Assembly (NCBI GenBank): GCA_948567375.1 | Contig: OX419760.1 | Span: 63,422,911 to 63,486,910 of the forward strand | Reading direction: 5' to 3' | Length of the DNA stretch: 64,000 nucleotides | Origin: Lunularia cruciata | Taxonomy: Eukaryota > Streptophyta > Marchantiopsida > Lunulariales > Lunulariaceae | Part shown: piece by piece, positions 62,320 to 64,000 of the stretch | Position numbering within the stretch: position 1 is the first letter of the stretch | How the letters are laid out: each line of letters begins with the position of its first letter | Notes under the pieces: generated by a model | The model's database searches: none | What the model saw: only the letters and a program-made list of their open reading frames with translations | What the model was told of the DNA's origin: nothing | Position numbers and translations under genes: made by a program

Positions 62320-64000
62320 TTAGAGAAGTGCAAGGGGAAATCGGGTGCAAAAATTGAGGGTGTTGGAGGTATCTTCAAGCCTTGCTAATCATTGGTAGCT
62401 CGATCAAGGTTCAGATTTTCCCTTGGAGTGATTGTGTGCAGAAGGTCTTCAAACTGATGTAGATTTGGCAATGAGGTAGACAGCGTGCAGAAGCTTGGCC
62501 AATTTTCCTTGAGAAGATAGTCAATTTTGAGTAGTGGTGTTTGTTTTGAGCTCAAGAGGTGAAAGTAAGACCAATTTGGTGCAAATTGAGCTCAAAGGGC
62601 AAAATTGAAAGTAGAGTTGGGAACCTATCCCCATGAATTTGTGATTTGGATAACCCTATCTTTTCAATTTGGTTCAAGTGGAAAGTTAGTGGAAGATTTG
62701 GTTGTCAGTCAACTTTAGGGATTTATGTCAGATTTACATCAGATTTTGGTTGGAGTTTATGTCAAATTTACATCAGATTTTGGCTTGAGTTGGAGGAACT
62801 TTGCCAGATTTGGAGAGGCTTTGAGGGATAGGGTTGTGGGCTATGAGAGGCTAATAAGGCCTAAAAAGGCCAGCAAGCCAACTTGCTGGTGTGAGGGTAG
62901 CTAGTTTAGAGTAGTTTTTGGTCATTGCTTGGCAAAATCTGCCCACCTTGCTAGATTGTGTGCAATAGGGTTTGACACCTAGATCTATGGTTCCTAGATT
63001 GGTGCCGTAGCCAATTGGTCCACCCTCACTTGTTGTCCTAATGATTGTTCCATTGTTATCTATACACTTGTACCTTTGGCTAAGAAAGATAAATTGATCA
63101 CATTCTTGGTGAACTTGGTAGCTTAGGAAGTAGATAACTCCTATGTCAAATGCCAAATGGTGACAAAGTCAGTCCAGTGTTGATTTATGAGATGGATTGT
63201 TTTCTTTTAGATTTCTTGTGATTGGACCTCTTCCATTCTCTACTTCTTGTTGTGCACCATGTTTGTATGAGGTGCACTAACTTTAGAGCGTTGGTGCTTT
63301 GTGTGCTTTCAATAGTGAGGTTGAAGTGATGACCAATCAGACTACATATTTTCGCTTTGATGAGGCAGGAAGTGATGACCGATAGACTATGAGAGTGCAT
63401 GTTGTGATTGTAGGTTATAGGTTGCTATTTCCTCTAGTGTAGTTGTTGTAGTTAGAGCTCCATTAGTGGGTGACATTGGTTGGTATGTTTGCATTTGGTG
63501 GTGCAATTACGGTGGTTACCGTTACGGGTTGCACTTTTTGGTTACTTTGTAATGATAGAGTTCATTTTGGATTCTAGAGGAGATAGCATTGCAATAAATA
63601 ATGGGTTTGCTCTAATTGGCACTTGGTATCAACTTGTATCTCAAGTCTTAGTGAGAGAGGAAATTTGTTTTGAGTTGGAGTTTGACATATGAGCTGATTT
63701 GATTGAGAGTGCACTTGGTATGTCCGTACTATTGTTGTAGGACATGGACAAGATTTATGGCATTTCCAAAGACCTCAAGCATTACTCTGGTACAATGGGT
63801 ACCATTGAGTTGAATAACTTCATCCAAGAGTTTGATAGTTGGTGTGATATGTAGTAGATGCAAAACCCAACTTTGTTCACACCCTTCATGGCATAGAAAG
63901 GGTTGTTTTAGCACTAAGAGGGTCCATTGATGGATGACTACCATGACTTCAAGAGAGCTCATTTGGAGGAGATTGAGCTATGGAGACAATATTGATCTCC
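62320..64000 (+). mobile_element. Second family B element: leader and start of gag, cut by the window end
   Basis: Follows the LTR with the family B leader and, near 63770-63850, the gag block SGTMGTIELNNFIQEFDS, matching copy 1. A 34-bp tandem duplication lies at 62724-62791. Stops are present in the readable part. Pol, with any methyltransferase or PHD finger, would lie beyond 64000. Confidence 0.85.

Overview
The window is nuclear DNA of a land plant. Two spliced genes have plant-type GT-AG introns and typical plant products (cytokinin dehydrogenase and an ER-type phosphatidate cytidylyltransferase), and the space between them is AT-rich and filled with old, nested LTR retrotransposons. 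I cannot name the species. The retroelement content would fit a seed-free plant (moss, fern or relative), but that is a guess.

Layout. 1-10.4 kb is the more GC-balanced gene side: a five-exon CKX gene on the minus strand (1552-3966) with two one-base frameshifts, then unassigned sequence. 10.4-23.1 kb is AT-rich: a foldback element (12.7 kb), a decayed minus-strand Ty3/gypsy relic (about 13-17.3 kb) and two LTRs of family A (18.1 kb, plus strand; 22.2 kb, minus strand, with a perfect 5-bp target duplication). 23121-40366 is one chromodomain-type Ty3/gypsy element (family A, plus strand) split by later insertions: a family A' solo-type LTR in its reverse transcriptase (26374-27108) and a complete second element (family B, minus strand, about 29482-39757), which itself carries another A' solo LTR (33672-34420). 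41.6-44.15 kb is a Ty1/copia relic. 44-54.7 kb is mostly unassigned, with an overlapping inverted repeat at 48.03 kb and two diverged copies of another repeat at 49.9 and 51.7 kb. 54706-59666 is an 11-exon phosphatidate cytidylyltransferase gene (minus strand) whose splice sites and frame close exactly to 434 residues. 61.4-64 kb returns to retroelements: a copia-like LTR and a second family B copy (LTR and gag) that runs off the window.

The most interesting object is family B. Read on the minus strand, its pol has an aspartic protease, a C5 cytosine DNA methyltransferase domain (motifs I, IV, VI, VIII and X in order, Pro-Cys present), reverse transcriptase, RNase H, integrase and a C-terminal PHD finger. 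It is a Ty3/gypsy element that carried both a DNA-methylating enzyme and a chromatin-reader module. It sits inside a chromovirus that uses a chromodomain for what is presumably the same targeting purpose. All copies here are broken by stops and frameshifts and are fossils.
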